5,958 nt of DNA, taken from Burkholderiales bacterium (GTDB lineage: Bacteria; Pseudomonadota; Gammaproteobacteria; Burkholderiales; Burkholderiaceae_C). The notes beneath the pieces are model-generated. The model was not told where the DNA came from. It was given only the letters and a program-made list of their open reading frames with translations, and searched no databases. Numbering within the stretch: the stretch's first letter is position 1; each line of letters opens with the position of its first letter. Below are positions 5,827-5,958 of the stretch, one piece after another. The stretch is from NCBI GenBank assembly GCA_025352345.1, contig JANXTP010000347.1, forward strand, positions 1 to 5,958, written 5' to 3'. The position numbers were made by a program, and so were the translations under genes.

Positions 5827-5958
5827 TCACTTGCTGAGGACGAAGCCTTTGAGCTTGCCGAAGGCCTGGTCGAGCAGCGACTTCAGCTGCTCCTGGTGCA
5901 GGTGGGCGTAACCCACCGCAGGCGATGCAGACGCCGGACGGCCGGCATACCCGAGCTT
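5827..5958 (-). CDS. sucA: 2-oxoglutarate dehydrogenase E1 component, C-terminal end (partial)
   Basis: Only the last 43 codons and the TGA stop lie in the window; the gene continues past the right edge. The translated end contains YAGRPASASPAVGY, the highly conserved C-terminal signature of the thiamine-diphosphate-dependent E1 of 2-oxoglutarate dehydrogenase, followed by a less conserved helix (HLHQEQLKSLLEQAFGKLKG) ending in FVLSK. E1 decarboxylates 2-oxoglutarate and succinylates the E2 lipoyl group. Its position immediately upstream of sucB and lpdA on the same strand completes the E1-E2-E3 order. The 145-bp spacer to sucB is long for genes whose products form one complex. It is called odhA in many betaproteobacteria. 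Confidence 0.95.
   Translation of the reverse strand, partial: KLGYAGRPASASPAVGYAHLHQEQLKSLLDQAFGKLKGFVLSK

Noticed and set aside
1..5958. Search for CRISPR arrays, tRNA or rRNA genes, insertion sequences, phage or defence genes
   Set aside because: No regularly spaced direct repeats, transposase-like frames or cloverleaf-like segments were seen; the window is almost fully occupied by core genes.

Overview
The window looks like ordinary chromosomal DNA from a GC-rich betaproteobacterium, most probably of the order Burkholderiales. The evidence is the high GC content, the strong GC bias at third codon positions (which produces long antisense open frames), and the gene order 2-oxoglutarate dehydrogenase E1 - E2 - E3 - zapE. 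The E3 also carries the longer loop before its redox disulfide that I associate with betaproteobacterial enzymes. The genus cannot be fixed from sequence reading alone.

Most of the window is one minus-strand block, read from right to left. The right edge (5827-5958) holds the last 43 codons of sucA/odhA (E1). A 145-bp spacer follows, with a perfect 10-bp hairpin and a strongly C-rich leader toward sucB. Next come sucB/odhB (E2, 4410-5681) and, 11 nt further on, lpdA/odhL (E3, 2971-4398). Together E1, E2 and E3 form the 2-oxoglutarate dehydrogenase complex of the TCA cycle. An 86-bp gap with a second perfect 10-bp hairpin separates lpdA from zapE (1787-2884), which encodes an AFG1-like P-loop ATPase linked to the cell-division ring. 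zapE overlaps by 4 nt a gene for a small exported, Ala/Arg/Glu-rich protein of unknown function (1074-1790).

On the left, a complete PP2C-type protein phosphatase gene (270-1040) lies on the plus strand and converges on the exported-protein gene. Their 3' ends are separated by 33 bp, and two small hairpins lie in and beside this junction. The phosphatase gene is divergent from a small DUF465/YdcH-family gene (4-207). Their 62-bp shared spacer contains the only clear AT-rich promoter-like patch in that region, with overlapping -10-like hexamers on the two strands.

I see no mobile element, CRISPR array, tRNA, rRNA or sign of recent transfer, and no convincing novel multi-gene system. The points worth a second look are the uncharacterised exported protein coupled to zapE, the apparently leaderless phosphatase start with back-to-back -10 elements, and the structured spacers that split the sucA-sucB-lpdA-zapE transcript.
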